Below, piece by piece: positions 23,924 to 32,500 of a stretch of DNA of 45,185 bases. Source of the DNA: UBA10677 sp045654245 (GTDB taxonomy: Bacteria > Bacillota > Clostridia > Christensenellales > Pumilibacteraceae); assembly GCA_045654245.1 (NCBI GenBank), contig JAZOMX010000001.1, positions 1-45,185 of the forward strand, read 5' to 3'. A model generated the notes under the pieces. That model was given only the letters and a program-made list of their open reading frames with translations. It did no database searches and was not told the DNA's origin. How positions within the stretch are numbered: the stretch's first letter is position 1; the number at the start of each line of letters is the position of its first letter. The translations under genes and the position numbers were made by a program.

Positions 23924-24544
23924 ATGAATTTGGTTTTGTTAGGCGCTCCCGGCGCAGGTAAAGGAACTCAGGCGGTAAAAATTGCCGAAGCGTACGGTAT
24001 CCCGCACATATCTACGGGTGATATTTTTAGAAAGAATATCAGCGAGAAAACTCCTATCGGTATTATTGCTAAAAGATATATCGATAACGGTCAACTCGTT
24101 CCCGACGAAGTGGTGGTTGAAATCGTAGCGCAAAGACTTTTAGAAGACGACGCGAAGAACGGATATCTTCTAGACGGTTTCCCTAGAACTCTAGCGCAAG
24201 CGAAAGCGCTTGATAAAATTACTTCATTAGACACCGTAATTAATATTGCAGTTGACTTAAACGCTCTTGCCGATAGACTTACGGGCAGAAGAGTGTGTCA
24301 AGAGTGCAAGCAAAGTTTTCATATCTCCACGATGAAGAGCGAATATTGTCCCGGTTGCGGTGGCAAGCTTATCCAGCGTGATGATGATAAAATTGAAACG
24401 GTCAACGCCAGACTTGAGGTTTATACGGCGCAGACCGCGCCCTTGATTGAGTATTACGAAAATCAGGGCAAACTCGTTACCGTTGACGGTATGAAGAGTA
24501 TCGACGGAGTGTTTGAAGAAATATCGGAGGCTCTCGCGAAATAA
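23924..24544 (+). CDS. adk: Adenylate kinase, zinc-type LID
   Basis: This 206-residue enzyme converts ATP + AMP to 2 ADP. Seen: P-loop GAPGAGKGT (7-15), DGFPRT (84-89), LID domain 121-158 with cysteines 125, 128, 142 and 145 as CxxC...CxxC for a structural zinc, typical of Gram-positive enzymes. ATG 23924 begins MNLVLLGAPG, the normal start; an upstream in-frame codon at 23888 is rejected because it would add 12 residues absent from the family. The stop overlaps the map start. Confidence 0.96.
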   Translation: MNLVLLGAPGAGKGTQAVKIAEAYGIPHISTGDIFRKNISEKTPIGIIAKRYIDNGQLVPDEVVVEIVAQRLLEDDAKNGYLLDGFPRTLAQAKALDKITSLDTVINIAVDLNALADRLTGRRVCQECKQSFHISTMKSEYCPGCGGKLIQRDDDKIETVNARLEVYTAQTAPLIEYYENQGKLVTVDGMKSIDGVFEEISEALAK

Positions 24545-25290
24545 TGATTAGCGTTAAGAGTGAGGCCGACCTCGTAAAAATGCGTAAGGCTTGCGAGGTT
24601 ACGGGACAAACGCTTAAAATGATTGAAGAGTTCGTTAAACCCGGCGTTACCACCGAGGAACTCGACCAAATCATAGAGAAATTTATAAGAGATAACGGCT
24701 GTACCCCCAGTTTTAAGAACCTTTATGGTTTCCCTGCATCCGCTTGTATATCGGTTGACGATATCGTGGTTCACGGAATTCCCTCGAAGAGAAAACTCGT
24801 TGAGGGCGAAATCGTCAGCATTGACGTTGGCGCTTGCTATAAAGGATTCCACGGCGACGCTGCTCGCACTTTCGCGGTTGGTGAAATAAGCGAGGAGAAA
24901 AAACGCCTTATCGAGGTAACGAAACAAAGTTTTTTTGAGGGCATTAAGCACGCCCGCGCAGGCAAAAGGTTAGGAGACCTCTCCAGCGCCGTTCAAAAGT
25001 ACGTAGAGAGCAACGGATTTTCCGTAGTTCGCGCTATGACTGGACACGGCATAGGAAGAAGCGTCCACGAGGACCCAAACGTTCCAAACTTTGGGACTGC
25101 TGATTGCGGAGTTATGCTTAAAGCAGGTTACACTTTGGCTATAGAGCCTATGGTAAACGCCGGTTCGTTTAGAGTTTTTATAGAACAAACGGACAAATGG
25201 ACTTGTAGAACGGCTGACGGACGCCCGTCGGCGCACTATGAGAACACAATTTTGGTAACAAATGGCGAACCTGAAATTTTAACCCTTTAA
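24544..25290 (+). CDS. map: Type I methionine aminopeptidase
   Basis: This 248-residue cytoplasmic metalloenzyme removes the initiator methionine. Substrate-contact H77 (VVHGIP) and metal ligands D94, D105, H168, E201 and E233 are all in place in the expected SIDVGA, GDAART, GHGIG, IEPM and YENTI contexts. No N-terminal zinc-finger or SEC-C extension. Length is normal. It shares one base with the adk stop. Confidence 0.97.
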   Translation: MISVKSEADLVKMRKACEVTGQTLKMIEEFVKPGVTTEELDQIIEKFIRDNGCTPSFKNLYGFPASACISVDDIVVHGIPSKRKLVEGEIVSIDVGACYKGFHGDAARTFAVGEISEEKKRLIEVTKQSFFEGIKHARAGKRLGDLSSAVQKYVESNGFSVVRAMTGHGIGRSVHEDPNVPNFGTADCGVMLKAGYTLAIEPMVNAGSFRVFIEQTDKWTCRTADGRPSAHYENTILVTNGEPEILTL

Positions 25291-25295
25291 AACAG

Positions 25296-25325
25296 TTTAC
25301 AAATCGGTAGTAAATATGTTATAAT
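25296..25325 (+). promoter_or_regulatory. Likely internal promoter before the KOW-infA-rpmJ genes
   Basis: TTTACA (25296-25301), 18-bp spacer, TATAAT (25320-25325), starting six bases after the map stop. It would give the translation-initiation and downstream ribosomal genes an extra start point inside the superoperon. Confidence 0.65.
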
Positions 25326-25360
25326 GATATTTGCGGTTTGCAAGTTAAGGAAAGTGCGTC

Positions 25361-25585
25361 TTGAAAGAAGGTTTAATTGTAAAAAGTCTTAAAGGACACG
25401 ATACGGGCAGAATTTATATCGTGATGGCAGTACTAAGTGACGACTTCGTACTCGTCGTTGATGGTAAATACCGCAAAACCGACAACCCGAAACAGAAGAG
25501 GGTAAAGCATCTTGAAGTGCTTGGCGAGAGCGAACTCGTTTTCCCAGTTACAGATGCGACTCTTCGCAAAGTGTGTAAATTATAA
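25361..25585 (+). CDS. KOW domain RNA-binding protein (L14e-like)
   Basis: This 74-residue small basic protein has an N-terminal KOW motif (EGLIVKSLKGHDTGRIYIVMAV near 3-24) and a lysine-rich middle (KYRKTDNPKQKRVKHL). Such proteins occur between map and infA in many Firmicutes and are annotated as KOW domain or L14e/L6e/L27e-like RNA-binding; their exact role is not established. The start is TTG 25361 with AAGGA about 10 nt upstream; there is no in-frame ATG near. It is 15 bp before infA. Confidence 0.88.
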   Translation: MKEGLIVKSLKGHDTGRIYIVMAVLSDDFVLVVDGKYRKTDNPKQKRVKHLEVLGESELVFPVTDATLRKVCKL

Positions 25586-25600
25586 TTTTTTGGAGGATAT

Positions 25601-25822
25601 ATGCCGAAAGACGATAATATCGAAGCCGAAGGCACCGTCGTTGAGTGTTTACGCAACGCAATGTTCAAGGTAAAACTGTCCAACGGACACGTCGTAACGT
25701 GCACGATTTCGGGAAAAATCAGAATGCACTACATTAAAATTTTGGAAGGCGATACGGTAAAAATTGAGATGTCACCTTATGATATCACGAAAGGTCGTAT
25801 CACTTACAGAAACAAAAATTAA
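25601..25822 (+). CDS. infA: Translation initiation factor IF-1
   Basis: This 73-residue OB-fold protein blocks the 30S A site during initiation. MPKDDNIEAEGTVVECLRNAMFKVKLSNGHVV at the start (in pieces) and the SPYDITKGRITYRNK end match the family exactly. GGAGG precedes ATG 25601. Confidence 0.97.
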   Translation: MPKDDNIEAEGTVVECLRNAMFKVKLSNGHVVTCTISGKIRMHYIKILEGDTVKIEMSPYDITKGRITYRNKN

Positions 25823-25834
25823 AGGAGAAAGACT

Positions 25835-25951
25835 ATGAAAGTAAGAGCATCCGTAAAGCCTATGTGCGATAAATGTAAAGTTATCAAGCGTCACGGCAAA
25901 GTTATGGTTATTTGTTCCAAGTATCCTAACCACAAACAAAGACAAGGTTAA
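25835..25951 (+). CDS. rpmJ: 50S ribosomal protein L36, zinc-binding form
   Basis: This 38-residue protein, from MKVRASVKPMCDKC to the QRQG end, has zinc ligands C11, C14, C27 and H33. AAAGGAG lies upstream. It is in its usual place after infA, 12 bp away. Confidence 0.95.
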   Translation: MKVRASVKPMCDKCKVIKRHGKVMVICSKYPNHKQRQG

Positions 25952-26144
25952 TAAATATGCGTAAAGTCCTCATCGCCCAAACGGAATTTCCGTTCGGGCT
26001 GTTGGACTATATGCAGATTTTTGCGTTTAAAAAACGAAAATTCAGCGCTGAAAAAGTTTTTGGTGAGCATTCCATAAACTAGGAACTTTGGACGCGTTCA
26101 AAATATAAATTATTTTAACAAAAAATTTTTAAGGAGTAAAAGAA
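25952..26144 (+). promoter_or_regulatory. Intergenic leader region before rpsM, with strong hairpin and palindrome
   Basis: This 193-bp gap is unusual in an otherwise compact operon. It contains a near-perfect long hairpin at 25975-25999 (GCCC-A-AACGG paired with CCGTT-C-GGGC) without a T-run, and a perfect 12-bp palindrome TTCAGCGCTGAA at 26041-26052. A weak promoter-like pair TTGGAC (26088) and TATTTT (26111) with 17-bp spacing is possible. There is no coding frame of note. It may be a regulatory leader for the alpha-operon part, but no known family is recognised. Confidence 0.5.
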
Positions 26145-26516
26145 GTGGCAAGAATCGCTGGTATTGATTTGCCTAGAGAGAAACGCATCGAAATCGGTCT
26201 TACCTACATCTACGGTATTGGCCGTCCTATGGCAAACAAAATTTTACAAGAAACCGGTGTTAGCCCTGACGTAAGAGTCAAGGACCTCACCGAAGAGCAA
26301 GAAAACCTTATCAGAACTTATATTGAAAAGAACGTTGTTACCGAGGGTGACCTCCACAGAGAAATCGCTCTTAACATCAAACGTTTGATGGAAATCGGTT
26401 GCTATCGTGGAGTTAGACACCGTAAGGGACTTCCCGTTAGAGGACAGAGCACCAAGCAGAACGCTCGTACCAGAAAGGGACCGAAGCGTACCGTTGGACG
26501 CTCCAAGAAGAAGTAA
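26145..26516 (+). CDS. rpsM: 30S ribosomal protein S13
   Basis: This 123-residue protein in the 30S head contacts P-site tRNA. RIAGIDLPREKRIEIGLTYIYGIG near 3-26 (in pieces) and RHRKGLPVRGQST...ARTRKGP near the C-terminus are diagnostic. The start is GTG 26145 with AAGGAG at 26131-26136, an unusual codon for this operon, and comes after the 193-bp leader region. Confidence 0.96.
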   Translation: MARIAGIDLPREKRIEIGLTYIYGIGRPMANKILQETGVSPDVRVKDLTEEQENLIRTYIEKNVVTEGDLHREIALNIKRLMEIGCYRGVRHRKGLPVRGQSTKQNARTRKGPKRTVGRSKKK

Positions 26517-26531
26517 GAGAGGGTTAAGACA

Positions 26532-26918
26532 ATGGCAGTTAAGAAAACAACCAAGAAAAGAATTACTAAGAATATCGACAAGGGACAATGCCATATCCAC
26601 GCATCGTTCAACAACACGCTTATCACCTTTACTGACGAGCAGGGTAATGCAATTTCCGCTTGTTCGGCTGGAGCACTCGGTTTTAGAGGTTCTAGAAAGA
26701 GCACGCCCTTTGCAGCACAACAGGCTTGCGAGAAGGCAGCGCTCGTTGCAAAAGAGAACGGTATCCGTAGCGTAGAAGTATTCGTTAAGGGTCCTGGTTC
26801 GGGAAGAGAATCCACCATCAGAGCACTTGAGACCGTAGGCATTGCAGTTACTGCAATTACCGACGTATCGCCCATCCCCCACAACGGATGCAGACCGCCC
26901 AAGCGCAGAAGAGTATAA
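26532..26918 (+). CDS. rpsK: 30S ribosomal protein S11
   Basis: This 128-residue protein forms the 30S platform. CHIHASFNNTLITFTDEQGN near 22-41 and the end TDVSPIPHNGCRPPKRRRV are standard. It is 15 bp after rpsM. Confidence 0.97.
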   Translation: MAVKKTTKKRITKNIDKGQCHIHASFNNTLITFTDEQGNAISACSAGALGFRGSRKSTPFAAQQACEKAALVAKENGIRSVEVFVKGPGSGRESTIRALETVGIAVTAITDVSPIPHNGCRPPKRRRV

Positions 26919-26932
26919 GGAGATAGAGAAAA

Positions 26933-27553
26933 ATGGCTAAATATACTAATGCAGATTGCAAACTTTGCCGTCGTGAGGGCGCAAAGTTGTTCCTTAAGGG
27001 TGAGCGTTGCACTTCCAAGAAATGCGCTATGGAGCGTCGCCCCGTAGCACCCGGAATGCACGGTGTTACCAGAAAGAAAGCATCGGAATATAACGTACAG
27101 CTTCGTGAGAAACAGAAGGCAAAACGCGCTTACGGTTTGCTCGAGAAACAATTCAGAGCATACTACGAAGAGGCAGAGCGTATGACTGGTGTAACCGGTG
27201 AGAATATGCTTTCTCTTATCGAGCGTCGTCTTGACAACGTAGTTTATCGTATGGGTCTTGGCTCTTCTAGAGCACAGGCTCGCCAAATCGTTAACCACGG
27301 TCTTATGACCGTTAACGGAAAGAGCGTTGATATCCCCAGTTATCAAGTTAAACCTGGTGATACTATCGCCGTTAAGGATAATAAGAAGGATAACGCTTTG
27401 TTCAAAGAACTCCGTGGTGCGAAAATCGTTATGCCCAAGTGGGTTGAGTTCGACACCGAGTCCTTTACTGGTAAGGTTATTGACAATCCGAAGAGAGAGG
27501 ATATTGACCTTAGCATCAACGAGCAACTTATCATCGAGTTGTATTCGAAGTAA
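26933..27553 (+). CDS. rpsD: 30S ribosomal protein S4, zinc-binding (C+) form
   Basis: This 206-residue primary 16S binder has cysteines 9, 12, 26 and 31 at the N-terminus forming the zinc-knuckle of C+ S4, and an S4 domain near 95-155 (RLDNVVYRMGLGSSRAQARQIVNHG in pieces). In Bacillus S4 represses its own gene. A small 41-bp gap with AAGGAG separates it from rpoA. Confidence 0.96.
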   Translation: MAKYTNADCKLCRREGAKLFLKGERCTSKKCAMERRPVAPGMHGVTRKKASEYNVQLREKQKAKRAYGLLEKQFRAYYEEAERMTGVTGENMLSLIERRLDNVVYRMGLGSSRAQARQIVNHGLMTVNGKSVDIPSYQVKPGDTIAVKDNKKDNALFKELRGAKIVMPKWVEFDTESFTGKVIDNPKREDIDLSINEQLIIELYSK

Positions 27554-27594
27554 TAAGTTGCCTTTAAGTAAACAATTAAAGGAGATAATTTAAT

Positions 27595-28548
27595 ATGATG
27601 GAAATCGAAACGCCAAGAATCATCCTGGAAGAAAGCGCTGATAACAGAGTTGGAAAATTCACCGTTGAGCCTTTAGAGCGTGGTTATGGAATTACGCTTG
27701 GTAACGCTCTTCGCAGAGTACTCTTGTCCGCACTTCCCGGTACGGCGGTAGTAGGTATCAATATTGAGGGTATCTCTCACGAATTCTCTACGATTCCCGG
27801 AGTTAAAGAGGACGTAGCCGAAATTATTCTTAACCTTAAAGGTTTAAACCTTAAGGCAGAATATTCGGATAAGAGCCTTAAAAAGACGCTCCGTATCGAG
27901 AAGAACACGGCTGGTATAGTAACTGCCGCTGATATCGAGAGAGACCCCGAAATAACCATCCTCAATCCTGATATGTACATTTGCACCTTAGACGAGGGCG
28001 CTGTACTTAATATGGAAATGACGGTTGGTTGTGGTAGAGGATACGTAGTTGCTGCAAACAACAAGGACGCATCCCAACCTATCGGATATATTCCGATTGA
28101 CTCCATCTTTACTCCGGTAAGGTCGGCTATGTACAGCGTTGAGTCCACCAGAGTTGGACAAAACATTGACTACGACAAGTTGATTATCGAAGTAAAAACG
28201 GACGGTTCGCTTTCGGCTAAAGAAGTAGTAAGTTTAGCGGCAAAGGCAATCAACGAGCATATTCAACTCTTTGAGAACCTAAGCGCAACTTTCGACGGAA
28301 CGACCATCCTCAAGGACGGAGGAGACAACAAGCAAACGAAATATTTGGAAATGAGTATCGAAGATATGGACTTGTCCGTAAGAAGTTACAACTGCCTTAA
28401 GAGAGCAAGTATCCATACCGTTGAAGACTTAACCAAAAAGAGCGAAGATGATATGCTTAAAGTCAGAAACCTCGGCAGAAAATCGCTAGACGAGGTTATC
28501 GCCAAACTCGAAAGTTATGGTTTGGGACTTAAGAGCAACGAAGATTAG
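27595..28548 (+). CDS. rpoA: DNA-directed RNA polymerase subunit alpha
   Basis: This 317-residue protein has an N-terminal assembly domain (about 1-225, with TLGNALRRVLLSSLPG-type motif TLGNALRRVLLSALPG near 34-49) and a C-terminal DNA/activator-binding domain (about 250-310, SYNCLKRASIHTVEDL and RNLGRKSLDEVIAKL). ATG 27595 is followed at once by a second ATG; either may be used. It is the only core RNA polymerase gene here, since rpoB and rpoC are not in the window. Confidence 0.97.
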   Translation: MMEIETPRIILEESADNRVGKFTVEPLERGYGITLGNALRRVLLSALPGTAVVGINIEGISHEFSTIPGVKEDVAEIILNLKGLNLKAEYSDKSLKKTLRIEKNTAGIVTAADIERDPEITILNPDMYICTLDEGAVLNMEMTVGCGRGYVVAANNKDASQPIGYIPIDSIFTPVRSAMYSVESTRVGQNIDYDKLIIEVKTDGSLSAKEVVSLAAKAINEHIQLFENLSATFDGTTILKDGGDNKQTKYLEMSIEDMDLSVRSYNCLKRASIHTVEDLTKKSEDDMLKVRNLGRKSLDEVIAKLESYGLGLKSNED

Positions 28549-28560
28549 TAGGAGGACATT

Positions 28561-29073
28561 ATGGCAATTCAGAGAAAATTAGGCAGACCTTCCGACCAGA
28601 GAGGTGCACTGCTTCGTAATCAGGTATCCGAATTACTTTGGAACGGCAAGATTGAGACTACTTACGCTAGAGCGAAAGAAGTAGCGCGTATTGCAGAGAA
28701 ACTTCTCACCAAAGCAATCAATACCTATACTGACACCGTTAAGAAAATCGAAACCCGTAAGAACGACAAGGGACAGGAGATTAAGGTAGAACTTATCAAC
28801 GACGGTCCGAAGAAACTCGCTGCTCGCCGTGCTATTATGGCTAGCGTGTACGACCTTCAGGAACAAAGAAAGGAGAAGGAGAGCAAGGCTAACTTCGTTG
28901 CTCGTACCGAGAATATCCGTCACCCCCTTATCGAGAAGATTTTCAACGAGTACGCTCCCAAGTACGCTCAACGCGGTAAAGAACTTGGAACTATGGGCGG
29001 ATATACCCGTGTTATCAAACTCGGCACTCGTCGTGGTGACAGCGCAGAATCTGCAATTATCGAGTTAGTTTAA
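28561..29073 (+). CDS. rplQ: 50S ribosomal protein L17 with internal insertions
   Basis: This 170-residue protein is L17 by its start (RKLGRPSDQRGALLRNQVSEL near 5-25, in pieces) and end (GGYTRVIKLGTRRGDSAESAIIELV, in pieces). Typical L17 is about 115-130 residues. The excess is a charged insertion near 57-85 and another near 98-121, both inside the central region and in frame. AGGAGG precedes ATG 28561. It ends the superoperon. Confidence 0.95.
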   Translation: MAIQRKLGRPSDQRGALLRNQVSELLWNGKIETTYARAKEVARIAEKLLTKAINTYTDTVKKIETRKNDKGQEIKVELINDGPKKLAARRAIMASVYDLQEQRKEKESKANFVARTENIRHPLIEKIFNEYAPKYAQRGKELGTMGGYTRVIKLGTRRGDSAESAIIELV

Positions 29074-29091
29074 TTAGATAATTACGAAGTC

Positions 29092-29127
29092 AAACGGTTT
29101 GGAAGGAAACTTTCAAACCGTTTTTTC
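29092..29127 (+). terminator. Intrinsic terminator of the S10-spc-alpha superoperon
   Basis: AAACGGTTTG (29092-29101) pairs with CAAACCGTTT (29114-29123), followed by further T residues; 18 bp after the rplQ stop. Confidence 0.9.
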
Positions 29128-29194
29128 TTTTGCAATGTAAGAGTTTTAGAAAAACACCGAAAATATACAAAAAAATTAAGGAGGTTTTACGCTA

Positions 29195-29395
29195 ATGGAC
29201 AATAAAGAATATCAATTTAAGCCTATGAGTTACGAAGAAAGCGTAAGGAAAAAAGAAGAGGACAACAAAAGGGCAAGGTATTTATACAACGTGCTTAAAG
29301 ATAAATACCCCGAGATGGCGGAAAGAGTTAAAAACGATATAACGCTTATGCCGTCGGACGTAATCATAGTAAACGAGTTTGATAAGGAAAATTGA
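29195..29395 (+). CDS. Small hypothetical protein, 66 residues
   Basis: I do not recognise this protein. It is highly charged and mostly helical in appearance (residues 13-50, with EESVRKKEEDNKRARYLYNVLKD in part), then a short strand-like VIIVNEF near the end. It has no Cys, signal or membrane helix. An AAGGAGGT ribosome site about 8 nt upstream and a terminator 12 bp after the stop support a real gene. It lies between the superoperon terminator and the convergent giant gene. Confidence 0.75.
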   Translation: MDNKEYQFKPMSYEESVRKKEEDNKRARYLYNVLKDKYPEMAERVKNDITLMPSDVIIVNEFDKEN

Positions 29396-29405
29396 CCAAA
29401 TAGAA

Positions 29406-29439
29406 CGCACGCCTAATCGTAGCAGATGGGCGTGTTTTT
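29406..29439 (+). terminator. Terminator of the 66-residue protein gene
   Basis: CACGCC (29408-29413) pairs with GGCGTG (29429-29434) with a 15-nt loop, followed by five T. It starts 12 bp after the stop at 29395. Confidence 0.7.
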
Positions 29440-29470
29440 CGTTGTTTTTACGAGGGTAAATTAGAATAAA

Positions 29471-29507
29471 GAAAAACGCACGCATTGTTATTTAGCGTGC
29501 GTTTTCG
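29471..29507 (-). terminator. Terminator of the giant repeat protein gene
   Basis: AAAACGCACGC (29473-29483) and GCGTGCGTTTT (29495-29505) are perfect 11-bp arms around an 11-nt loop. Read on the minus strand, a T-rich tract follows. It lies 22 bp beyond the minus-strand stop at 29529 and could also act on plus-strand transcripts. Confidence 0.85.
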
Positions 29508-29528
29508 TGCGTTTAGGGGCTTAATTTG

Positions 29529-32500
29529 CTACTTTACTAGCGTGTATTTGCTGTTTAGCGTTTCTTGTTTTACGGCGGTGTCTGCACCGTTGTAGTGGCC
29601 GAATTGCTGTACGTGTTGAGCGTTGAGTTTTACGTTGATGATGCCCACGACGTTCATATTGACGAAGAGGTTGGTTAGGTCGTAGTTATCGTTGTGTGTA
29701 AGTTCAAGCGTAGTAGTACGGATATCGCCACCAGTTAAGGGGGAGAGGTCAACTGCAATCGAGAACTTGTTTTCGCTATCGTTGTACGCATAGGACTTGA
29801 AGATATTTTCGATATAAGCCTCGCTAGTGTCAGACGGTTCAGCATTTACGATTAGGTTTTCGAAGATGGAGTTGAGGTGAATCATATCGAGTAAAGGCGT
29901 CATAATATCAGCAGTGAAACCTTCTATCGTATATTTCTTATAAATTTCCTTTTTAACCGTTTTAGCGCCTATTCCTAGGAAACCGCCCTCTTTTACGTAG
30001 TGAATATCTTTTATGTAAATCATTTCGTCAATCGGGTCGAAGTAAAGCGTAGCCGTACCGTATTCGTCGTTCCATACGTTGATACCAATAACTTTTGCTT
30101 TGTCACGAGCAATCGACACTACTGCGTAGGTTTTTCCGTCGATAATATCAAGTTTAGCGGAGAGGTGAACCTTGTTATCAACTGCGCCCCAACTATCGCC
30201 AAGGAAGAGTGATACCTCGCCGGAGAGTTCAAAGTTACGGTATTTCGTCGTTTGAGCAAGAGTTGCAAGCAAAGTATCAATCGACGAGAAGTCGTTGCAA
30301 TTTTTCGACGCCGTATAATCGAACGCGCCGTCAAGCGTTTCGTCCGTAACGCCCTCGGCAGTAACGGTAAGAGCAAGAGCGATATCTGCAAGCGCAAAGT
30401 CGGGAATATTTAGTACGAGTTTGTTATCTGAAGTAGATAGAGCAAGCGTCATTTCGTCTTGCAAGGTTCCCATAAGCGTCGATAGGTTTAGTCCGAGCGA
30501 GAGAACACCGTCGTCAAACGACGCGCCACCTAGAAGCGAGAGAATATCAATCGAGATAGGAGCGAGCCAGTTGTCTTCGCCGAGTTCGATATAAGTGCTT
30601 AAAAGGTCTTTAAGTTCGGGGATTTGACCGAGAATCGTTTGAACGCTCGCTTTGCTCTCTTTAAGTTTATCAAGCGTGAATTTGCCCTCAAATCCATTAT
30701 AGTTGAGGTAAACTAAGCCGTCACGGTAAACAAGCGTTACGGTGTGCGTGCGCTCTTTAGCAACCTCGCCTGCCTCGTCAAATTTTTGGTCGAGTAGCGT
30801 GAGCGTAACTTTTACGCTAGGTTCGCCCGTCATATTAAGAACGGATGCTTTGCCCTCGGTAATCGTAAGTTTTTGAGAAGAGCCAAGGTTTACCGTACCC
30901 GACAAAGTCATAACTAGGTTATCTGTTACGATAATATTATTGAGCGCATCAGCATACTTATCTACGATTTCTTTTAGGTTGATATAGTTAGCGCTGAGGT
31001 CGAAGGTAGTAAAGGTTGCTTTCTCGGAAGGCGTAACGTTGATTTCTGTTCCGTCGAGCGAGACTATGATTTCGGTAAGCGCGTATTCGTTATTCTCAGT
31101 AGAAAGAACTACTTCGAGGTTTATTCCCTCGATTTCGAGCGTTAGCGAAAGTCCGTCTTGCGTTTTGCTAGATTCGATAGAGGATATAATTTCGTCGATA
31201 TTGATATCGAGTAGCGAGCCTAAGTCGAGAGCAGATAGCATTTCTACCGTTTCTACGGGCAATAGTTTTTCTAGTGACGGCATAACTTTATCGAGAATAG
31301 TCGTGATATCGTCAAGACAAAGCATTAGTTTGATATCATTAATCATTGCGTACGCAGTCTTCTCGTTTAAGTCGATATACGCCTCGATTTCGCCGATTTT
31401 GATATTTATCGCGAGGTCATTAATATTAAAGTTTGCATCAATCGTCGTTGCGCCCACATTTATCTTGAGCGGGATATTATAACCGCTATCAATAATATCA
31501 AGTAGAGTTGCGAGTTTGTTGTAGTCGCTAGTGTCTGCTATTGCGCTGTAATCCGCTTTGGTAGAGGGCGTAACAGCGATATTGAGCGTATCTACCGTAA
31601 CCGTGATATTAGCGAGTTTATATTCCTTATTATTAGTAGAAAGCGTAGCGTTGATATTCACGCCCTCGAAAGGAACGGAGAGGATAACTCCTTGGCTATA
31701 CTCGGTAGTGGTAATAGAAGAAATAATTTCTTCGATATCTAGCGAGAGCGAGCCGAGGAGAGAACCGAGGTCAATTTCTTCGCCGAACAAGGGGGAGAGG
31801 AATTTAACAACTTCGCTAATCTCGTCAAGCGTTGCTTTTGCTTTAAGACCTAGGTAAGAAACGAAGATAGTATCGTTTTCAAACTTAGCGTATAAGTCTT
31901 TACCGAAGAGGTTAGCCTTAGCGAGTAAGGTCATATCTTTAAGGTTAAAGCAAATATCCGCCGTGATATCTCCTATAACTGCTTGAGCGTTAATATTGTA
32001 ATCTTCGTCAATAATATCTAGAAGAGTTACGAGTTTGTTGTAATCGCTAGTGTCTGCTATTGCGCTGTAATCCGCTTTGGTAGAGGGAGTAACCGCAATA
32101 TTGAGGTTATCTACCGAAACGGTGATATTAGCGAGAGCATATTCCTTATTATTAGTAGAAAGATTAGCATTGATATTCACGCCCTCGAAAGGAACGGAGA
32201 GGATAACGCCTTGGCTATACTCGGTAGTGGTAATTGAGGAAATAATTTCTTCGATATCTAACGAGAGCGAGCCGAGGAGCGAACTTAGGTCGATTTCCTC
32301 GCCGAACAAGGGAGAGAGGAATTTAACCACTTCGCTAATCACGTCGATAGACGCTTTAGCCTCAAGACCTAGGTAAGAAACGAAGATAGTATTATTTTCA
32401 AGTTTTGCGTATAGGTCTTTACCGAATAGGTTAGCCTTTGCAAGCAAGGTCATATCTTTGAGGTTAAAGCAAATATCTGCCGTGATATCTCCTATAACTG

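Noticed and set aside
26402..27526. 374-codon minus-strand frame opposite rpsM-rpsK-rpsD
   Set aside because: Same reason: antisense of highly biased ribosomal genes, no ribosome site or recognisable domains.
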